A stretch of DNA of 64,000 nucleotides, from contig NZ_LKTM01000179.1 in NCBI RefSeq assembly GCF_001417955.2, forward strand, positions 1 to 64,000, written 5' to 3'. The translations under genes and the position numbers were made by a program. Shown here piece by piece: positions 1 through 9,387 of the stretch (positions within the stretch are counted from its first letter, which is position 1; every line of letters starts with the position of its first letter). Origin of the DNA: Mycobacterium gordonae (GTDB taxonomy: Bacteria; Actinomycetota; Actinomycetes; Mycobacteriales; Mycobacteriaceae). The notes below the pieces were generated by a model. It saw only the letters and a list, made by a program, of their open reading frames with translations, did no database searches and was not told the DNA's origin.

Positions 1-854
1 CCCGCTCCGCCGATGCCACCCCGGTTCGTGGGGTCGCCACCCGCCCCACCGACTCCACCGGCGCCACCCGCACCGAACAGACCGCCCGCGCCGCCGGCGC
101 CGCCGGCGCCACCGGTGTTGCCGGCGAAGTTGGCCGAGCCGCCAATGCCGCCGTTGCCGCCGGCGCTGAACAGTCCGCCTGCGCCGCCTGCGCCGCCTGC
201 GCCGCCGTTCAAGCTGCCGGCAAGGTCGGTCCAGCCGCCGTTGCCGCCGTTGCCGGCGCGGCCGAAGAGCAGCCCGGCCGCCCCACCATTGCCGCCGGCC
301 CCACCGGCTTTGCCTGCGGCGGTTGAGAACGAACCATCACCGCCGGTGCCGCCGTTGCCGAACAGGCCTGCCGCCCCGCCGTTACCACCTTTCTGGCCGG
401 CACCGCCCAGGCCGGATCCACCGTTGCCGCCGTTGCCCCACAGAATCCCGCCGGCCCCGCCGTCGGCTCCGGTCCCCGGTTTGCCGTTCGCGCCGTTACC
501 GATCAGAGGGCGCCCGAGCGTCGCGAGGAAAGGTGCGTTGACGAGGTCCAGCACGCTCTGCAACGGGGTCGCGGCGGCGGCTTCTGCGGCCGCGTATTGC
601 CCTGCGCCCGCGCTAAGGGCTTGCACGAATTGTTGATGGAACGCCTCAGCCTGGACGCTGAGGGCCTGATAGGACTGGGCGTGCCCGCTGAAGACCGCGG
701 CGACGGCCGCCGAGATCTCGTCCGCGCCCGCGGACAGCAACGACACCGTCGGGGCCGTCGCCGCGGCGTTGGCTGCGCTGACCGTCGAGCCGAGGCTGGC
801 CAAGTCCGATGCGGCCGCCGTCACTGACTCCGGAGTGATGAAAACAAACGACAT
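1..854 (-). CDS. PE-PGRS family protein, N-terminal part
   Basis: The protein begins [11 protein letters not shown] and runs through an alanine-rich PE domain of roughly 100 residues. It then enters Gly-Gly-Ala / Gly-Gly-X tandem repeats that continue off the left edge, so the C-terminus is missing. The start is the ATG at 854, with GGAGG (861-865 on this strand) six bases upstream. PE domains direct export through type VII (ESX) secretion, and PGRS tails are surface exposed and hypervariable. The family is typical of slow-growing mycobacteria. By position it matches PE_PGRS47 (Rv2741) of M. tuberculosis, but PGRS orthology cannot be settled from this fragment. The function of this member is unknown. 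Confidence 0.93.
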   Translation of the reverse strand, partial: MSFVFITPESVTAAASDLASLGSTVSAANAAATAPTVSLLSAGADEISAAVAAVFSGHAQSYQALSVQAEAFHQQFVQALSAGAGQYAAAEAAAATPLQSVLDLVNAPFLATLGRPLIGNGANGKPGTGADGGAGGILWGNGGNGGSGLGGAGQKGGNGGAAGLFGNGGTGGDGSFSTAAGKAGGAGGNGGAAGLLFGRAGNGGNGGWTDLAGSLNGGAGGAGGAGGLFSAGGNGGIGGSANFAGNTGGAGGAGGAGGLFGAGGAGGVGGAGGDPTNRGGIGGA

Positions 855-1015
855 CCCAGACCTCCACACGCCATGCCCAATAGGTCATGCCCGTCCGGGG
901 TCGCCAGCTCACCCTCGAGACTCGGCAGAAGGATGGTATAGCGATGCGGCGCGCGCGGTTTCGGAATCTGATGCGGTATTTCGCATTTTGTCCGGTGCCG
1001 TGACGGCGGATGCCG

Positions 1016-1468
1016 TTACAGCGTCGCGCGCAGCGACGGAACCACCACTCCGGCCACGCCGCGCAGCGTCGCCTTCAGCATGTCGAAGCTGTCGAAGTAG
1101 TCGCGCCACAGCGTGATCCGCCCGTCTTGCAGCTCGAAGGTCCCGCAGACCCAGAACTGCAGCCGCAGTGGGCCCAGGATCAGTGCGTCGGTGCGCTCGG
1201 TGAGGACGGCGGAACCGTCGGCGGCGATGCGGTGGATCTTCACCTCGAAGCCGATGCGCCCCTGCATCTTGCTCAGCAGCGCTGTCGTCTTGCGGCCGCC
1301 CCGAATTCGGGAGAACCCGACGTTCTCGTAGACGAGGTTGTCGTGCAGCAACTCGTCGACGGTGTCGAAGTCCTCGGCCTGCAGGGCATTGAGGAAGTCC
1401 TCGACCGCACGGATGTTGTCGGTGGTGTCGGCTCCGGATCCGGGCCCTTTCTGAGTCAGCTCAGTCAT
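1016..1468 (-). CDS. ephG: Limonene-1,2-epoxide hydrolase family protein (EphG-like)
   Basis: A 150-residue SnoaL/limonene-epoxide-hydrolase-fold protein, the usual length for the family. A central Arg (near RTDAL) and acidic residues in FLNALQAEDFDTVDEL and RDYFDSFD fit the Asp-Arg-Asp type active site of the family. Enzymes of this class open epoxides without a covalent intermediate. The M. tuberculosis homologue (Rv2740, EphG) acts on lipid or sterol epoxides in vitro. I start at the ATG at 1468 (MTELTQKG) because the upstream in-frame sequence is not family-like. It is divergent from the glycosyltransferase at 1512 with only 43 bp between them. The physiological substrate is not shown by the sequence. 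Confidence 0.88.
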   Translation of the reverse strand: MTELTQKGPGSGADTTDNIRAVEDFLNALQAEDFDTVDELLHDNLVYENVGFSRIRGGRKTTALLSKMQGRIGFEVKIHRIAADGSAVLTERTDALILGPLRLQFWVCGTFELQDGRITLWRDYFDSFDMLKATLRGVAGVVVPSLRATL

Positions 1469-1511
1469 AGTCGCCAGCGTAGGCGAGCCCGGGTGTGGCA
1501 GGGTGAGGCGG

Positions 1512-2678
1512 ATGCGCGTCGCCGTGGTCGCCGGACCCGATCCGGGACACTCGTTTCCCGCGATTGCGCTGTGCCGACGCTTCCTGGCGGCCGCGGATTC
1601 GCCCACGTTGTTGACCGGGGTGGAGTGGCTGGACACCGCCCGCGCGGCGGGGATCGACGCGGTGGAGCTGGACGGCCTGGTGGCCACCGACGACGATCTC
1701 GACGCGGGGGCCCGGATTCACCGGCGCGCCGCACGGATGGCGGTGCTCATCGCGCCGACCTTGCGTGACCTGGCGCCGGATCTGATTGTGTCCGATGTCA
1801 TTACGTCTGGCGGCGGCCTGGCCGCCGAGCTGCTCGGGATCCCGTGGGTCGAGCTCTGCCCGCACCCGCTCTACCTGCCGTCGAAAGGGTTGCCGCCGAT
1901 CGGGAGCGGACTTGCGCCCGGCACCGGGCTGCGGGGCAAGCTGCGCGACACGGTGATGCGGGCGCTGACGGCGCGGTCCGTGCGGGCGGGGCTGGAGCAG
2001 CGGTCGGCCGTCCGGGTCGAGATCGGCCTGCCGGCGCGTGATCCCGGGCCAGTGCGACGGTTGATCGCCACTCTGCCCGCACTGGAGGTGCCCCGCCCGG
2101 ACTGGCCGGCCGAGGCCGTCGTGGTGGGCCCGTTGCATTTCGAACCGACCGACCGGGTGCTGCAGATCCCGCCGGGTTCGGGGCCGGTGGTGGTGGTCGC
2201 GCCGTCGACGGCGTCCACCGGCACCATCGGGATGGCCGAGCTGGCATTGCAATCCCTCAGGCCGGGGGAGACGTTGCCCGCGGGTGCACGGGTGATGGTT
2301 TCCCGGCTTGGTGGTGACGAACTGGCCGTCCCGCCCTGGGCCGCGGTAGGGCTGGGCCGTCAGGACGAGCTGTTGACACATGCGGACGTGGCGGTCTGCG
2401 GCGGCGGCCATGGGATGGTCGCCAAGGCCCTGCTGGCCGGGGTGCCGCTGGTGGTGGTCCCCGGCGGAGGGGATCAGTGGGAGATCGCCAACCGGGTGGT
2501 ACGTCAGGGCAGCGGGCGGTTGATCAGGCCATTGACCGGCGAGGCGCTGGCGGCAGAGGTTAACGAGGTGCTGGCGTCACCGTGTTATCGGGTTGCGGCC
2601 CAGCGGGCCGCCGCCAGCGCGGCCGAGGTCGCCGATCCGGTGCAGGTGTGTCACGAGGCGTTGGCGGTCGCCCGCTGA
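1512..2678 (+). CDS. UGT/MGT-like glycosyltransferase (Rv2739c homologue)
   Basis: A 388-residue GT-B fold protein. The N-terminal half starts MRVAVVAGPDPGHSFPAIAL, the nucleotide-sugar transferase entry with a His after the first strand. The C-terminal half holds the donor-site signature VAVCGGGHGMVAKALLAGVP followed by VPGGGDQWEIANRV, which matches the UDP-glucuronosyltransferase-like consensus (H-G-x3-A-x5-P and the Gln-Trp-x-N segment). The acceptor is unknown. The ATG at 1512 is preferred over the GTG at 1503 because AGGCGG lies directly upstream and homologues start at MRVAVVAG. Followed after 17 bp by the DUF3046 gene, probably co-transcribed. Confidence 0.87.
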   Translation: MRVAVVAGPDPGHSFPAIALCRRFLAAADSPTLLTGVEWLDTARAAGIDAVELDGLVATDDDLDAGARIHRRAARMAVLIAPTLRDLAPDLIVSDVITSGGGLAAELLGIPWVELCPHPLYLPSKGLPPIGSGLAPGTGLRGKLRDTVMRALTARSVRAGLEQRSAVRVEIGLPARDPGPVRRLIATLPALEVPRPDWPAEAVVVGPLHFEPTDRVLQIPPGSGPVVVVAPSTASTGTIGMAELALQSLRPGETLPAGARVMVSRLGGDELAVPPWAAVGLGRQDELLTHADVAVCGGGHGMVAKALLAGVPLVVVPGGGDQWEIANRVVRQGSGRLIRPLTGEALAAEVNEVLASPCYRVAAQRAAASAAEVADPVQVCHEALAVAR

Positions 2679-2695
2679 CCGGTAGGTTGGCGGGC

Positions 2696-2890
2696 GTGCG
2701 GCTGACCGAGTTCAACGAACGGGTGGTGCTGCGCTTCGGCGCTGCATATGGATCTTCGGTGCTGGTCGACCACGTGCTGACCGGGCTGGGCGGGCGTACC
2801 GCGGCCCAGGCGATCGAGGAGGGCATCGAGCCGCGCGAGGTGTGGCGGGCTTTGTGCGCCGACTTCGACGTGCCGCGCGATCAGTGGTGA
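2696..2890 (+). CDS. DUF3046 small protein (Rv2738c homologue)
   Basis: A 64-residue protein starting at GTG 2696 (VRLTEFNERVVLRFG) and ending RDQW. The arrangement RLTEFNxR ... LGGRTAAQAIEEG ... VWRALCADFDVP is that of the DUF3046 family, which sits just upstream of recA in many actinobacteria. No catalytic motif or membrane segment is visible. It lies on the recA strand, but the FhuF-like gene on the opposite strand separates them, so it is not part of the recA transcript. Function unknown; conserved synteny is the main clue. Confidence 0.85.
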   Translation: MRLTEFNERVVLRFGAAYGSSVLVDHVLTGLGGRTAAQAIEEGIEPREVWRALCADFDVPRDQW

Positions 2891-2904
2891 CCCCCCCTGC
2901 AGAT

Positions 2905-3558
2905 TCAGCGCAGCGCGCAGTCGCCGCACGTGCCCCCGCCCGGGATGCGGTAGTAGAGGCAACAGCTGTTGCGCCGGAAATCCAGCTTCGCGCTGGTGAT
3001 CACGCCGGTGCCGGCCAGGTTGCCGATGTCCAGCAACGCGGACGTGGTCCGGGCGATCGTCACGCGAAGATCGGGGCGCGCCAGCATCAGCTGCCGTGAC
3101 GTGCCCACCAGCGCCGACGCGATGTTGCCGTAGAGCAGTCCGGGCGCCAGGCCGACCCGCAAGCCGGCCCCAAGCCGGTCCAAGTGGTCCTGCACCACGA
3201 TCCGGTACATCAGCTCGGGGGCGACGGTCTCGACAGGCACTCCGACGGGCTCCGGAAGCCGTAACCGGGCGCCGTCGTCGGCACGCTGCAGGTCGGCCAG
3301 GTCCGGGACGACGCCGTGGGCCAGTGCGCACGCGAGAACCGGTGACCATAGCCGGGCGGCGTGCCCGAGCTGTACCAGAGACGCGCCGATGCGCAGGTCG
3401 GATGTCCCGTACCGCGTGGCGGTGGCGTCGACGAGGTCTGAAAAGCCGATGGCGTAGGACCGCGCGACAGGGTGCCACCCGGCCGGATCTCCGCCCACGG
3501 TCAGGGCGAAAAACCCGCCATAGGCGGAAATTTCGGCCAGTTCCGCAGCGATGTTCAT
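2905..3558 (-). CDS. FhuF-like (2Fe-2S)-binding protein
   Basis: A protein of about 217 residues whose C-terminus carries [14 protein letters not shown] followed by TCGDC. This Cys-Cys-x10-Cys-x2-Cys cluster defines the FhuF C-terminal domain, which binds a [2Fe-2S] centre. FhuF proteins reduce ferric siderophores to release iron. I place the start at ATG 3558 ([10 protein letters not shown]). An in-frame ATG at 3636 would add 26 residues but would put the recA SOS box inside the coding region. No strong ribosome site separates the two. It is divergent from recA, so damage-responsive control of this gene through the shared intergenic region is possible but unproven. Confidence 0.8.
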   Translation of the reverse strand: MNIAAELAEISAYGGFFALTVGGDPAGWHPVARSYAIGFSDLVDATATRYGTSDLRIGASLVQLGHAARLWSPVLACALAHGVVPDLADLQRADDGARLRLPEPVGVPVETVAPELMYRIVVQDHLDRLGAGLRVGLAPGLLYGNIASALVGTSRQLMLARPDLRVTIARTTSALLDIGNLAGTGVITSAKLDFRRNSCCLYYRIPGGGTCGDCALR

Positions 3559-3604
3559 GTGTTCTTCGAGGTGATCCTGCCACACGCGGCGTGTCGAACT
3601 CGAG

Positions 3605-3627
3605 TCGAACAGGTGTTCGGCTACTGT
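3605..3627 (+). promoter_or_regulatory. LexA SOS box and P2 promoter of recA
   Basis: TCGAACAGGTGTTCGG at 3605-3620 matches the mycobacterial LexA operator TCGAAC-N4-GTTCGA at 11 of 12 defined positions. A -10-like TACTGT follows at 3622-3627, so the operator covers the -35 region. This corresponds to the LexA-repressed P2 promoter described for mycobacterial recA. The box is also 47 bp upstream of the preferred start of the divergent FhuF-like gene. Confidence 0.92.
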
Positions 3628-3650
3628 GGTGATCATTCGGAGATCTCAAC

Positions 3651-3673
3651 TTGTCGGTGGCCTTCTCTAGTGT
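3651..3673 (+). promoter_or_regulatory. RecA-NDp (PafBC-type) promoter P1 of recA
   Basis: TTGTCGGTG (3651-3659), eight bases, then TAGTGT (3668-3673) exactly fits the published RecA-NDp consensus TTGTCRGTG-N8-TANNNT. This element drives LexA-independent, PafBC-activated damage induction in mycobacteria. It lies between the SOS promoter and the recA ribosome-binding site, giving recA two independent damage-responsive promoters. Confidence 0.9.
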
Positions 3674-3726
3674 CACGGACAACCGACCGATACCGGTCAC
3701 CGAACACCGACTACAGGAGAGGCATC

Positions 3727-4767
3727 ATGGCTCAAGCCCCCGATCGCGAGAAGGCTCTCGAACTGGCTATGGCCCAGATCGAGAAGAGTTACGGCAAAGG
3801 CTCGGTGATGCGCCTCGGAGACGAGGTCCGCCAGCCCATTTCGGTGATCCCGACCGGGTCCATCGCACTGGACGTGGCCCTGGGCATCGGGGGCCTCCCC
3901 CGGGGCCGTGTCATTGAGATCTATGGCCCGGAGTCCTCGGGTAAGACCACCGTCGCGCTGCACGCGGTGGCCAACGCCCAGGCTGCCGGCGGTGTCGCGG
4001 CGTTCATCGACGCCGAGCACGCGCTGGATCCGGACTACGCCAAGAAGCTTGGCGTCGACACCGATTCGCTGTTGGTCAGCCAGCCGGACACCGGAGAGCA
4101 GGCGCTCGAGATCGCCGACATGCTGATCCGTTCGGGTGCGCTCGACATCGTGGTCATCGACTCGGTGGCGGCGCTGGTGCCGCGCGCGGAACTCGAAGGC
4201 GAGATGGGTGACAGCCACGTCGGCCTGCAGGCCCGGCTGATGAGCCAGGCGCTGCGGAAAATGACTGGTGCACTGAACAATTCGGGCACCACGGCGATCT
4301 TCATCAACCAGCTTCGGGACAAGATCGGGGTGATGTTCGGCTCGCCCGAGACGACCACGGGCGGCAAGGCCCTGAAGTTCTACGCGTCGGTGCGTTTGGA
4401 CGTCCGGCGGATCGAGACGCTCAAGGACGGCACCAATGCGGTGGGTAACCGCACCCGGGTCAAAGTGGTCAAGAACAAGGTGTCGCCGCCGTTCAAGCAG
4501 GCCGAGTTCGACATTCTCTACGGCAAGGGCATCAGCAGGGAAGGGTCGCTGATCGACATGGGTGTCGACCAGGGCTTCATCCGCAAGTCCGGTGCCTGGT
4601 TCACCTACGAGGGTGAGCAACTCGGTCAGGGCAAGGAGAACGCGCGCAACTTCCTGCTCGAAAACGGCGACATCGGCAACGAGATCGAGAAGAAGATCAA
4701 GGAAAAGCTCGGCATTGGCGCAGTGGTGACCGATGACAGCGTCCTGCCCGCCCCCGTCGACTTCTGA
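3727..4767 (+). CDS. recA: Recombinase RecA (no intein)
   Basis: A 346-residue RecA of normal bacterial length. It catalyses ATP-dependent strand exchange and, as a filament, stimulates LexA self-cleavage. Visible motifs are Walker A GPESSGKT, Walker [16 protein letters not shown], and the L2 loop region [19 protein letters not shown]. Start ATG 3727 with AGGAGAGG just upstream. The M. tuberculosis and M. leprae recA genes carry protein-splicing inteins. Here the coding sequence is uninterrupted at both the Walker A region and the later site. It overlaps recX by 35 bp, so translation of the two is likely coupled. Controlled by the two promoters at 3605-3627 and 3651-3673. Confidence 0.98.
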   Translation: MAQAPDREKALELAMAQIEKSYGKGSVMRLGDEVRQPISVIPTGSIALDVALGIGGLPRGRVIEIYGPESSGKTTVALHAVANAQAAGGVAAFIDAEHALDPDYAKKLGVDTDSLLVSQPDTGEQALEIADMLIRSGALDIVVIDSVAALVPRAELEGEMGDSHVGLQARLMSQALRKMTGALNNSGTTAIFINQLRDKIGVMFGSPETTTGGKALKFYASVRLDVRRIETLKDGTNAVGNRTRVKVVKNKVSPPFKQAEFDILYGKGISREGSLIDMGVDQGFIRKSGAWFTYEGEQLGQGKENARNFLLENGDIGNEIEKKIKEKLGIGAVVTDDSVLPAPVDF

Positions 4768-5257
4768 GTCCTCTCGTCGCGAGGAGCAGGCGCGGGCGCT
4801 GTGCCTGCGCCTGCTCACCGCGCGATCGCGGACCAGGGCCGAGTTGGCCGGTCAGTTGGCCAAGCGGGGATACCCCGACGACGTCAGCAACCGGGTGCTT
4901 GATCGGCTGGCCGGCGTCGGCTTGGTCGATGACACCGACTTCGCCGAGCAATGGGTGCAGTCGCGGCGGGCCAAGGCCGGAAAGAGCAAGCGCGCGCTGG
5001 CCGCCGAGTTGCACACGAAGGGTGTCGATAACGAGGTGATCGACACGGTGCTGGCCGGTATCGACGCCGGCGCCGAACGGGAGCGGGCAGAGCAGCTGAT
5101 ACGGGCCAAACTGCGGCGTGAAGTGCTCAGCGAGGACGACGCCCGAGTGACTCGCAGGCTGGTCGGGATGCTGGCCCGCCGCGGGTACAGCCAGACGGTG
5201 GCGTGCGAGGTGGTACTGGGCGAGTTGGTGGCCGAACGGGAGCGCCGGCGGGTCTGA
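4733..5257 (+). CDS. recX: Regulatory protein RecX
   Basis: A 174-residue RecX starting at ATG 4733 inside the recA 3' end. It consists of three-helix RecX repeats with the typical phrases [33 protein letters not shown] and [13 protein letters not shown]. RecX binds the RecA filament and inhibits its ATPase and strand exchange, limiting recombination after damage. Co-transcription with recA makes it part of the same damage response. The M. tuberculosis protein has the same length, and the 35-bp overlap is a known mycobacterial arrangement. Confidence 0.95.
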   Translation: MTASCPPPSTSESSRREEQARALCLRLLTARSRTRAELAGQLAKRGYPDDVSNRVLDRLAGVGLVDDTDFAEQWVQSRRAKAGKSKRALAAELHTKGVDNEVIDTVLAGIDAGAERERAEQLIRAKLRREVLSEDDARVTRRLVGMLARRGYSQTVACEVVLGELVAERERRRV

Positions 5258-5291
5258 AAGGGCCCGGCCGGCGCGGCCGCTGCGGCGGTCG

Positions 5292-5335
5292 CCACGCAGG
5301 CCGACAACCAAGGCCGACAACCAGGGCCTGCGTGG
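5292..5335. repeat. Inverted repeat with internal direct repeat, recX-miaB gap
   Basis: CCACGCAGGCC (5292-5302) is exactly complementary to GGCCTGCGTGG (5325-5335). The 22-base loop holds part of a tandem direct repeat GGCCGACAACCA at 5299-5310 and 5312-5323. It could act as a Rho-independent-like terminator hairpin after recAX, though no U-tract follows, or as a leader structure for miaB, whose GTG start is 20 bp further on. Confidence 0.45.
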
Positions 5336-5355
5336 TGCGCCAGTACGATGGCTCC

Positions 5356-6897
5356 GTGACTTCGACGGTGGCACCGGGCTCGCCGGGCGCTCTGGGCGCG
5401 CCAGCTGATGCTGTGGTGAACGCCGAGTCGGGCCGCACCTACCAGGTACGCACCTACGGCTGTCAGATGAACGTCCACGATTCCGAACGCCTCGCCGGAC
5501 TGCTCGAATCGGCCGGCTACCGGCGTGCGGCCGACGGTGCCGACGCCGACATCGTCGTCTTCAACACCTGCGCGGTCCGTGAGAACGCCGACAACAAGCT
5601 CTACGGCAACCTCAGCCACCTGGCGCCGCGCAAGCGCAGCAATCCCGACATGCAGATCGCGGTCGGCGGCTGCCTGGCGCAAAAGGACCGGGATGCGGTG
5701 CTGCGCAAGGCACCCTGGGTCGACGTCGTCTTCGGCACCCACAACATCGGGTCGCTGCCCACGCTGCTCGAACGGGCCCGGCACAACAACGAGGCCCAGA
5801 TCGAGATCGCCGAAGCGTTGCAGGAATTTCCGTCGTCGCTGCCCAGTGCCCGTGAATCCGCTTACGCTGCTTGGGTTTCCATCTCGGTGGGCTGCAACAA
5901 CAGCTGCACGTTCTGCATCGTGCCCTCGCTGCGGGGCAAGGAGGTCGACCGCAGCCCGGCTGACATCCTGGCCGAGGTGCGGTCGCTGGTGGATACCGGG
6001 GTGCTCGAGGTCACTCTGCTCGGCCAGAACGTCAACGCCTACGGCGTCTCATTCGCCGACCCGGCCATCCCGCGTAACCGGGGTGCCTTCGCGGAACTGC
6101 TGCGGGCCTGCGGCGACATCGAGGGCCTGGAACGTGTCCGCTTCACCTCGCCACACCCGGCCGAGTTCACCGACGACGTCATCGAGGCGATGGCACAGAC
6201 GCCCAACGTCTGCCCGGCGCTGCACATGCCGCTGCAATCGGGATCGGACCGGATCCTGCGCGCGATGCGGCGTTCCTACCGCGCCGAGCGCTATCTCGGC
6301 ATCATCGAACGGGTACGGGCGGCCATGCCGCACGCCGCCATCACCACCGATCTGATCGTCGGCTTCCCCGGGGAAACCGAACAAGACTTCGCCGCCACCC
6401 TCGATGTCGTGGCCCAGGCCCGTTTCTCGGCCGCGTTCACCTTCCAGTACTCCCAGCGCCCCGGCACCCCCGCCGCCGAACTTCCCGATCAGTTGCCGAA
6501 AGCCGTTGTGCAGCAACGGTACGAGCGGCTGGTCGAACTGCAGGAGCGGATCTCGCTGGAGCACAACAGCGCGCTGGTCGGTCAGGCCGTCGAGTTGCTG
6601 GTCGCCACCGGCGAAGGACGCAAGGACAGCCGCACCGCGCGCATGACCGGCCGCGCCCGCGACGGCCGGCTGGTGCACTTCGCCGCCGGCGACCGGCAGG
6701 TGCGCCCCGGCGATGTCATCACCACCGTGGTCACCGACGCCGCGCCCCACCATCTCATCGCCGACGCCGGCATCCTGACGCACCGGCGCACCCGCGCCGG
6801 CGATGCGCACGCCTCGGGTCGAAGTGGTGTCGGACTGGGTATGCCTGGTATCGGGGCACCTGTCGCGCCGGCTCAGCCGGCCGGCTGCGGCCAATAA
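5356..6897 (+). CDS. miaB: tRNA-2-methylthio-N6-dimethylallyladenosine synthase MiaB
   Basis: A 513-residue methylthiotransferase that adds the 2-methylthio group to i6A37 of tRNAs reading UNN codons. Domain order is complete: N-terminal UPF0004 domain ([15 protein letters not shown], with further Cys in [10 protein letters not shown] and VGGCLAQKD), then the radical-SAM domain with CNNSCTFC, then a C-terminal TRAM domain from about residue 400. Three Cys in the first domain and three in CxxxCxxC bind the two [4Fe-4S] clusters. The GTG at 5356 is the best start in range. Its substrate is made by MiaA, encoded 5.7 kb downstream on the same strand. Confidence 0.96.
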   Translation: MTSTVAPGSPGALGAPADAVVNAESGRTYQVRTYGCQMNVHDSERLAGLLESAGYRRAADGADADIVVFNTCAVRENADNKLYGNLSHLAPRKRSNPDMQIAVGGCLAQKDRDAVLRKAPWVDVVFGTHNIGSLPTLLERARHNNEAQIEIAEALQEFPSSLPSARESAYAAWVSISVGCNNSCTFCIVPSLRGKEVDRSPADILAEVRSLVDTGVLEVTLLGQNVNAYGVSFADPAIPRNRGAFAELLRACGDIEGLERVRFTSPHPAEFTDDVIEAMAQTPNVCPALHMPLQSGSDRILRAMRRSYRAERYLGIIERVRAAMPHAAITTDLIVGFPGETEQDFAATLDVVAQARFSAAFTFQYSQRPGTPAAELPDQLPKAVVQQRYERLVELQERISLEHNSALVGQAVELLVATGEGRKDSRTARMTGRARDGRLVHFAAGDRQVRPGDVITTVVTDAAPHHLIADAGILTHRRTRAGDAHASGRSGVGLGMPGIGAPVAPAQPAGCGQ

Positions 6898-6916
6898 ACG
6901 AACGGAGAACCTTCAC

Positions 6917-7498
6917 GTGGCGGAATTCGACGCCTACCGGTCTGAACTCGAGGCGGCCGAACGCCGGGTGGCGCGGGAAATCGAGCCGGGGGCCAGGGCC
7001 CTCGTGGTCGCGATTCTCGTGTTCGTCCTGCTGGGATCGTTCATCCTGCCGCACACCGGCAGCGTGCGGGGCTGGGACGTGCTGTTCAACAGCCACGGCG
7101 CCGATTCCGCTGTGGTCGGCCTGCCGCAGCAGGTATTCACCTGGCTGGCACTGGTGTTCAGCGTCGGCTTCTCGATTCTGGCCCTGCTGACCCGGCGTTG
7201 GGCGGTGGCCTGGGTGGCCCTGGCCGGTTCCATGCTGGCCAGCTTCACGGGCCTGTTGGCTGTCTGGTCGCGCCAGACCGCCCCGGCGGGCCACCCCGGA
7301 CCCGGCATCGGGCTGTTCGTCGCGTGGATCACCGTGATCCTGCTGACGTTCCACTGGGCCCGGGTGGTGTGGCAGCGCACCATCGTCCAACTGGCCGCCG
7401 AGGAGCAGCGCCGGCGCGTGGTCGCACAGGACCAGTCCAGGACACTGCTGGACACTCTGAAAACCGAAGAGCCGGACGGCGAGCCGAAGAACCCCTAA
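6917..7498 (+). CDS. Four-helix membrane protein (Rv2732c homologue)
   Basis: A 193-residue protein with four hydrophobic segments, near residues 27-47, 75-95, 100-118 and 127-147. The N-terminus ([16 protein letters not shown]) and the C-terminus ([17 protein letters not shown]...) are charged, amphipathic and probably cytoplasmic. Start GTG 6917 has GGAG about ten bases upstream. It follows miaB by 19 bp on the same strand and its last four bases overlap the end of the convergent DUF349 gene. No known catalytic family is recognisable. Conserved in mycobacteria next to miaB; function unknown. Confidence 0.8.
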   Translation: MAEFDAYRSELEAAERRVAREIEPGARALVVAILVFVLLGSFILPHTGSVRGWDVLFNSHGADSAVVGLPQQVFTWLALVFSVGFSILALLTRRWAVAWVALAGSMLASFTGLLAVWSRQTAPAGHPGPGIGLFVAWITVILLTFHWARVVWQRTIVQLAAEEQRRRVVAQDQSRTLLDTLKTEEPDGEPKNP

Positions 7499-8865
7499 GA
7501 CCTGCGGGTCAACGCTTTGGCCGCGGCATCGGCCCACTGACGCCACTGTTCGGCATTCGCGTTGGCCTCGTCGGCTTCCTTGGTCTTCCCGGCCGCAGCC
7601 GCCTTCGCGGCCTGCTGTTCGAACTGCTCGGCGCGGGCGCGGAACTGCTCGGCACGGGCCTGCGCCTGCGGGTCGGCCCAGTCCGACTCTCCAGCGTCTC
7701 GCACCTTCTTCTCGACCGCGCGCAGTCGCCGCTCCAACTCGGCGGACCGCTCCCTGGGGACCTTGCCGATCGCGTCCCACTTGTCGGCGATGCTGCGCAG
7801 CGCCGCCCGTGCGGCGTCGTGGTTGCTGGTGTCGATCTTCTCGGCGTCGGCCAGCAGTGCCTCTTTGGCGGCGGCGTTGGCGCGGAACTCCGCGTCCTTT
7901 TCCGCGGTGACCGCGTTGCGGGCGCTGAAGAACGAGTCCTGAGCGGCCTTGAACCGGCGCCACAGGGCGTCATCGACGTCCTTGCTCGCGCGGCCCGCGC
8001 CTTTCCACTCGGTCAGCAACTTGCGGAATTCCGCGCTGGTGGCTGTCCAGTCGGTGGAGTCGGACAACGCTTCGGCCCGCTCGCATAACCGCTCCTTGGC
8101 CTGGCGCACACCGGAGCGCTCCCGGTCGAGTTCGGCGAAGTGCGATCCGCGCCGCCGGTTGAAGATCTCGCGGGCCGCGGAGTAGCGCTTCCACAGCGCG
8201 TCGTCGACCTTGCGGTCCAGGCCGGTGATCGTCTTCCATTCGTCGAGGATCGCCCGCATCCGGTCTCCGGCGGACTTCCACTGCGTCGAGTTGGCGGCCA
8301 GATCCTCGGCCTCCGCGGCGAGTGCCTCCTTGCGGGCGGTCTGGGCGGCGCGGTGCTCCATGCGCCGGGAGCGGTGTGCGGTGACGTAGACGTCGATGCG
8401 GGCGCGGATGTCGGACAACCGGCCGGCCAGCGCGTCGATGTCGCCGAGCACGCAGGCCGTCGGCAGGGTCTCGAGCAGGGCCCCCGCGTTGGCGTTGATC
8501 TTGCGGGGATCCCCGGTGCCCGACACCAAGCGCTCCTCCATGAGGGCGATCTCGGTGCTCAGGTCGTCGTAGCGCCTGCCGAAATATGCGAACGCCGCGT
8601 CGGCGTCGCCGGCCTGCCACGAACCGACCACGCGCTCGCCGGATGCGCTGAGCAGCCATACCGTGCCGTCGTCGTCGACACGTCCGAACCGGTGCGGATC
8701 GCTGTGCGGCAATGTCGACGTCGGATGTGCCGACGCATGGGCGGCGGGGCGGGGAGCCGCGCCCGGCCGGGGACCGGGTCGTGGCCCCGGTCGTGGGCCC
8801 GGAACCGGTCTGGAGACCGGTTCTGCTGTTGCTGCGTCGTTGCTGCTGGGCTGCTCACCCGTCAT
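7495..8865 (-). CDS. DUF349 domain protein (Rv2731 homologue)
   Basis: A 456-residue protein. After a Pro/Arg/Gly-rich low-complexity N-terminus (repeated GPRPGPR units, residues about 20-40) come several DUF349 helical repeats, recognisable by W-K-x-A/I-G and DDALWxRFKAAQDxFFxxR phrases such as [19 protein letters not shown]. The C-terminal third is a long Ala/Glu/Gln coiled coil. DUF349 proteins are predicted helical scaffold proteins of unknown role. ATG 8865 is preferred over GTG 8877 because AGGTGA stands about ten bases upstream of the ATG. Convergent with the membrane protein at 6917. Confidence 0.85.
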   Translation of the reverse strand: MTGEQPSSNDAATAEPVSRPVPGPRPGPRPGPRPGAAPRPAAHASAHPTSTLPHSDPHRFGRVDDDGTVWLLSASGERVVGSWQAGDADAAFAYFGRRYDDLSTEIALMEERLVSGTGDPRKINANAGALLETLPTACVLGDIDALAGRLSDIRARIDVYVTAHRSRRMEHRAAQTARKEALAAEAEDLAANSTQWKSAGDRMRAILDEWKTITGLDRKVDDALWKRYSAAREIFNRRRGSHFAELDRERSGVRQAKERLCERAEALSDSTDWTATSAEFRKLLTEWKGAGRASKDVDDALWRRFKAAQDSFFSARNAVTAEKDAEFRANAAAKEALLADAEKIDTSNHDAARAALRSIADKWDAIGKVPRERSAELERRLRAVEKKVRDAGESDWADPQAQARAEQFRARAEQFEQQAAKAAAAGKTKEADEANANAEQWRQWADAAAKALTRRS

Positions 8866-9387
8866 TGCGCTCGTCACCTACCCTCTGCCAGTAGCGCGGT
8901 CGACTTCCCGCGCAGCTGCCGCGCGAAGCGGCACCCGTCCGGTCGGCGACTCTGGTGAACCCCCGCGGTCTCCGACCGGTTTCCAACAAGTATTCAAGCA
9001 GCTTGACAGGCGGTCTGCCCCCACCTTCCGATGACCCGGTGCCATTTTCCGCCAGGCTGACCGATCGTGGCGGCGGCCCGCGGCGGGGCGGCCATCTTGG
9101 CGCCGTCGCACGGCGGCGTGAAAACCCAGCTGACGTGGGTAACGAAACGATTCCCGTTGGGTTGCACGTGATAGCGAACGGGCGCGGGCGGGTACCGTTA
9201 CCTAGGACGCCCGGTCGGACTTTCACAGCTGCCTCTCAGCTGATTCTGGGAGGAGCTCAGCTCGGTCAGAAAGTCTGGGCTGAGCATAATCACTGTTCAG
9301 AGCATGGGCAGAGCCATAGAGTGTTCGATGAACTGCCGGCGAACATCGCGGGAACGCTGGTGGCGAAATTGGGAATTGAGGGTCGCC
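8866..9387. other. 522-bp intergenic region with hairpin-rich leader of the DMT-type gene
   Basis: No convincing gene is present; short in-frame stretches lack ribosome sites and codon bias. The plus-strand half holds several inverted repeats: ACCCA-N7-TGGGT (9125-9141), GGTACCGTTACC near 9190, and the strongest, GCTCAGC at 9255-9261 with GCTGAGC at 9279-9285. The last encloses an inner CAGA-AAG-TCTG stem. They precede the start at 9388 by about 100-260 bases, where a 5' leader would lie. Whether they form a regulatory RNA is inference. Confidence 0.45.

Noticed and set aside
13..636. Plus-strand Pro-rich ORF of 207 codons
   Set aside because: It is the antisense of the PE-PGRS Gly/Ala repeats; the minus strand has the PE signature and ribosome site.
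1..854. Possible CRISPR array in the repetitive left end
   Set aside because: The repeats are in-frame PGRS codons of unequal spacing, with no constant repeat-spacer pattern.
3558..3636. N-terminal extension of the FhuF-like protein to ATG 3636
   Set aside because: It would place the recA SOS box inside the coding sequence and adds no family-like residues; kept only as an alternative start.
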